In this document: positions 5,981 through 7,881 of the stretch, piece by piece
Layout: every line of letters begins with the position of its first letter
Position numbering within the stretch: the first letter of the stretch is position 1
Assembly (NCBI GenBank): GCA_005883245.1
Contig: VAXT01000045.1
Coordinates: 1-7,881, forward strand
From: Actinomycetota bacterium
GTDB lineage: Bacteria; Actinomycetota; Thermoleophilia; Gaiellales; Gaiellaceae
Length of the DNA: 7,881 nt
Direction: 5' to 3'
Notes under the pieces: model-generated
The model's database searches: none
What the model saw: only the letters and a program-made list of their open reading frames with translations
Told to the model about the DNA's origin: nothing
Translations under genes and position numbers: made by a program

Positions 5981-6730
5981 ATGAAGAGTCGCTTTCTGCT
6001 CGCTACCGCTGCGATCGCTGCAATCGCAGCGGTCTCGTCACCATCCGCGAACGCCAACCATTCGTGGAACGGCTATCACTGGGCGCGAACCTCGAACCCG
6101 TTCAACGTCAACCTCGGTGACAACGTCAGTGGGCTCTGGGACGGGATGTTGGTGACGGCGTCCTCAGACTGGTCGCAGTCGAACGTGCTCAACACGACCA
6201 TCGTCGCCGGTCGCACGCGTCCGAAGCAGTGTCGCCCGACCGCGGGCCGCGTCGAGGTTTGCAGCGCCAGCTACGGCAATACCGGCTGGCTCGGTGTCGC
6301 GACGGTCTGGCTGCAGTCGGGCACGACGCACATCGTGCAGGGAACGGTCAAGAACAACGACTTCTACTTCGGAAACTCGGGCTACCAGTACAACAACACC
6401 GCCGAGATGCAGCACGTGATCTGCCAGGAGGTCGGGCACACGTTCGGGCTCGACCACCAGAGCACCGACGGTACCTCGCTCAACACCTGCATGGACTACT
6501 ACCACAACACCTCGGCCTCGGATACTCAGAGCACCCACCCGAACCAGCACGACTACGCCGAGTTGGCCACGATCTACAGCCACCTCGATTCCTCGGTGAC
6601 GATCGGCTCGGCATCAGGCCTGGTTCCATACGGCCAGGCACGGGAATCGAGGTACGTCGTCCGGCTCGCGGGCGGTTTGACGCGGATCACTTACATCCGC
6701 TGGGCAAATCCGATCCACGGGAACTTCTGA
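5981..6730 (+). CDS. Exported matrixin-type zinc metalloprotease homologue with Gln at the first ligand position
   Basis: This 249-residue protein starts at ATG 5981, directly behind a strong ribosome binding site and in front of a clean signal peptide (MKSRFLLATAAIAAIAAVSS, likely cut at ANA/NH after residue 25). The metzincin-type signature is CQEVGHTFGLDH (148-159), and the Met-turn is TCMDYY (169-174) with Met171. In canonical matrixins the motif is HExGHxxGxxH; here the first His is Gln149, while Glu150, His153, Gly156 and His159 are kept. I recall the same QExGHTFGLDH form in other actinobacterial proteins, so it is probably a subfamily trait and not a sequencing fault. Cys84/94 and Cys148/170 could form disulfides. 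The chain has no propeptide cysteine switch and no hemopexin domain, and its C-terminus (residues 212-249) is a short strand-rich tail. The protein is probably secreted, but whether it is an active protease is open. Flanking genes encode LVIVD propellers on both sides. Confidence 0.82.
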   Translation: MKSRFLLATAAIAAIAAVSSPSANANHSWNGYHWARTSNPFNVNLGDNVSGLWDGMLVTASSDWSQSNVLNTTIVAGRTRPKQCRPTAGRVEVCSASYGNTGWLGVATVWLQSGTTHIVQGTVKNNDFYFGNSGYQYNNTAEMQHVICQEVGHTFGLDHQSTDGTSLNTCMDYYHNTSASDTQSTHPNQHDYAELATIYSHLDSSVTIGSASGLVPYGQARESRYVVRLAGGLTRITYIRWANPIHGNF

Positions 6731-6744
6731 CAAGAACGCGCGAG

Positions 6745-6780
6745 CGTACGGGAGCCCTGCTTTCGGCAGGCTCCTGTACG
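6745..6780 (+). terminator. Terminator-like hairpin after the matrixin gene
   Basis: CGTACGGGAGCCCTGC (6745-6760) pairs with GCAGGCTCCTGTACG (6766-6780) around the 5-base loop TTTCG. The stem is 15 bp with one G-U wobble and a single bulged C, starting 14 bases after the TGA. No T-run follows directly; the nearest is six T at 6829-6834. It is the best terminator candidate in the window. Confidence 0.65.
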
Positions 6781-6883
6781 TCGTGCGATCGCTGGCACGC
6801 TGCTCAGCAAATCGCTGCGCTCGTAACGTTTTTTCACGCATGGCCGCCAGCTCCGCCTCGACTTCAACTCGCGTGTGGAGAGG

Positions 6884-6921
6884 AGCGAGGGCCGGACGCG
6901 TACTGCACGCCGGCCCTCGCT
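6884..6921 (-). terminator. Terminator-like hairpin after the second LVIVD gene
   Basis: AGCGAGGGCCGG (6884-6895) and CCGGCCCTCGCT (6910-6921) are perfect 12-base inverted repeats around a 14-base loop, 12 bases beyond the stop of the minus-strand gene. There is no U-tract on either side. Together with the hairpin at 6745-6780 it separates two convergent genes, and it could act in both directions. Confidence 0.55.
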
Positions 6922-6933
6922 AGCCGGTGGGTC

Positions 6934-7881
6934 CTAAGGGCCCGCGCTCCTTGCGATGCGTTCGGCATCGCCGAGGTTCGAGTTCCCTTCGAGGAAGGAG
7001 ATATTGGCGGCCTCGTCGGCATGCGGTCCGGTGTAGCGGAGCACATGGAGCCCGTTCCGGATGTCGATGACGTAGATCAACCCGTTACGGATGATCGGGA
7101 AGCTCCAGACGACCACCTTGTTCGGCCCGCGCGACAGAGCCGGGTCCTCGTTCGCGACCGTGGACAGCGGCGTGGGCGAGAACCAGCCCGCCTGCACGGG
7201 GCTGCCCGGGTCGGAGACGTCGATCGCTTGCTCGCCGCCGGAGTGCCAGGAGTCGAAGATGAGATTCCGCGTCAGCGTCGGGTTGTGCGACGAGTAGGAG
7301 TTGAACTCGTTCTCGCCGGGAGCTGGCGTATACGCAGATGTGTTCTGGTGGATCTTGTACTCGCCGAGGATGTGCGGTCGCCGCGGCTGCGCGATGTTCC
7401 ATAGCCGGGCCCAGCCCCACGGCCAGCCGAACGAGGACACCGTAAAGGTGCCGTAGACCTCGTCGATCGTGAGCGCAAACGGGCGGCCCGGGAACGGCAC
7501 CGCGGAGTGGCTTTCGGCACAGCCGGCCGCGGTGTGGCCCACGCAGTGCGGGCCGGTGCCCCAGGTCGGGAAGGGGACCGGGGTCAGCAGGTCGTCGTTC
7601 AGGTTCTCGACCGTCCCGGCGGGAACCTGGTCATTGGCGACCATGCTCGTGTCGAGGACGCCGAAGCCGCCTCGCAGGTAGGCGAGGTACGTTCGGGTCC
7701 CGTCGACCGACGGCGTCATCGAGTGCAGCGAGAGGTCGAGGTCGTAGTTCGCTGGATCGGAAGCGCCCGGGAAGAGCTGGTTCCAGTTCCCCTCGGCGAT
7801 CTCCCGGACGGCTCCGCCCGAGGGTACGGCGCTGATGTCGACGATCATCAGATTCGGCCGCGCCGGGTTGACCGACGTGCT
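6934..7881 (-). CDS. LVIVD-type beta-propeller protein, C-terminal part (start lies beyond the window)
   Basis: The frame is open from the right edge to TAG at 6934-6936, giving 315 visible residues. The edge sequence NPARPNLMIVDISAVP is itself an LVIVD repeat, so the Met at 7846-7848 is internal and the N-terminus, probably with a signal peptide, is outside. Counting from that Met, further repeat strands are FGVLDTS (62-68), ARLWNIAQPRRP (147-158), QAIDVSDPGSP (207-217), GLIYVIDIRNGLHVL (256-270) and the tail RYTGP. The order LHSM (41-44), SHS (113-115), Glu130, SHN (187-189) and SW (200-201) mirrors the LVIVD protein at 4435-5805. A loop HCVGHTAAGC (101-110) with two His and two Cys is present only here. 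Function is unknown; like its neighbour it is presumably extracellular. The gene is convergent with the matrixin gene, separated by 203 bases that hold two hairpins and otherwise nothing I can identify. Confidence 0.83.
   Translation of the reverse strand, partial: STSVNPARPNLMIVDISAVPSGGAVREIAEGNWNQLFPGASDPANYDLDLSLHSMTPSVDGTRTYLAYLRGGFGVLDTSMVANDQVPAGTVENLNDDLLTPVPFPTWGTGPHCVGHTAAGCAESHSAVPFPGRPFALTIDEVYGTFTVSSFGWPWGWARLWNIAQPRRPHILGEYKIHQNTSAYTPAPGENEFNSYSSHNPTLTRNLIFDSWHSGGEQAIDVSDPGSPVQAGWFSPTPLSTVANEDPALSRGPNKVVVWSFPIIRNGLIYVIDIRNGLHVLRYTGPHADEAANISFLEGNSNLGDAERIARSAGP

Noticed and set aside
6229..7404. Plus-strand open frame of 391 codons
   Set aside because: It overlaps the matrixin gene in another frame, crosses both terminator-like hairpins and then runs antisense to the LVIVD gene. 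It is a shadow.

Overview
The window is high-G+C bacterial DNA (roughly two thirds G+C by eye, strong G/C preference at third codon positions). Its gene families are a class III cyclase fused to a STAND ATPase and TPRs, PD40 and LVIVD beta-propellers, and a CQEVGHTFGLDH matrixin. Together they fit a soil actinobacterium, most likely a Thermoleophilia-type lineage (Gaiellales/Solirubrobacterales). That placement is inference from family recognition; there is no rRNA or marker gene here.

Layout: (1) 175-2565, plus strand: a regulator with an N-terminal nucleotide cyclase domain, a P-loop STAND ATPase and C-terminal TPRs. It is broken: an in-frame TAG at 1195-1197 sits exactly where a block of about 35 residues, including the GLPLA-type motif, also seems to be missing. 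(2) 2610-3638, minus strand and convergent with gene 1: an exported TolB-like protein with seven WSPDG-type repeats. A short coding-like tail with no visible gene body (3638-3766, minus) overlaps its start codon as TGATG. (3) 3773-4312, plus: an exported protein of unknown function. (4) 4435-5805, plus: an exported LVIVD-repeat propeller with a strong ribosome binding site, a candidate promoter and a leader hairpin. (5) 5981-6730, plus: an exported matrixin-type metalloprotease homologue whose zinc motif begins with Gln instead of His, preceded by a good sigma-70-type promoter. (6) 6934-7881, minus, running off the right edge: a second LVIVD-type propeller, distantly related to gene 4. Strong hairpins follow genes 4, 5 and 6.

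Four of the six main genes start with a recognisable export signal, and the sixth, whose start is outside the window, belongs to a usually exported family, so 2610-7881 reads as a secretome patch. The most interesting points are the double lesion in the cyclase-STAND gene, the block-by-block similarity of the two LVIVD proteins flanking the matrixin (with conserved His/Glu residues at similar spacing), and the Gln-for-His metalloprotease motif. I see no CRISPR array, tRNA, rRNA, transposase or complete defence system, and nothing that I can defend as an entirely new system.
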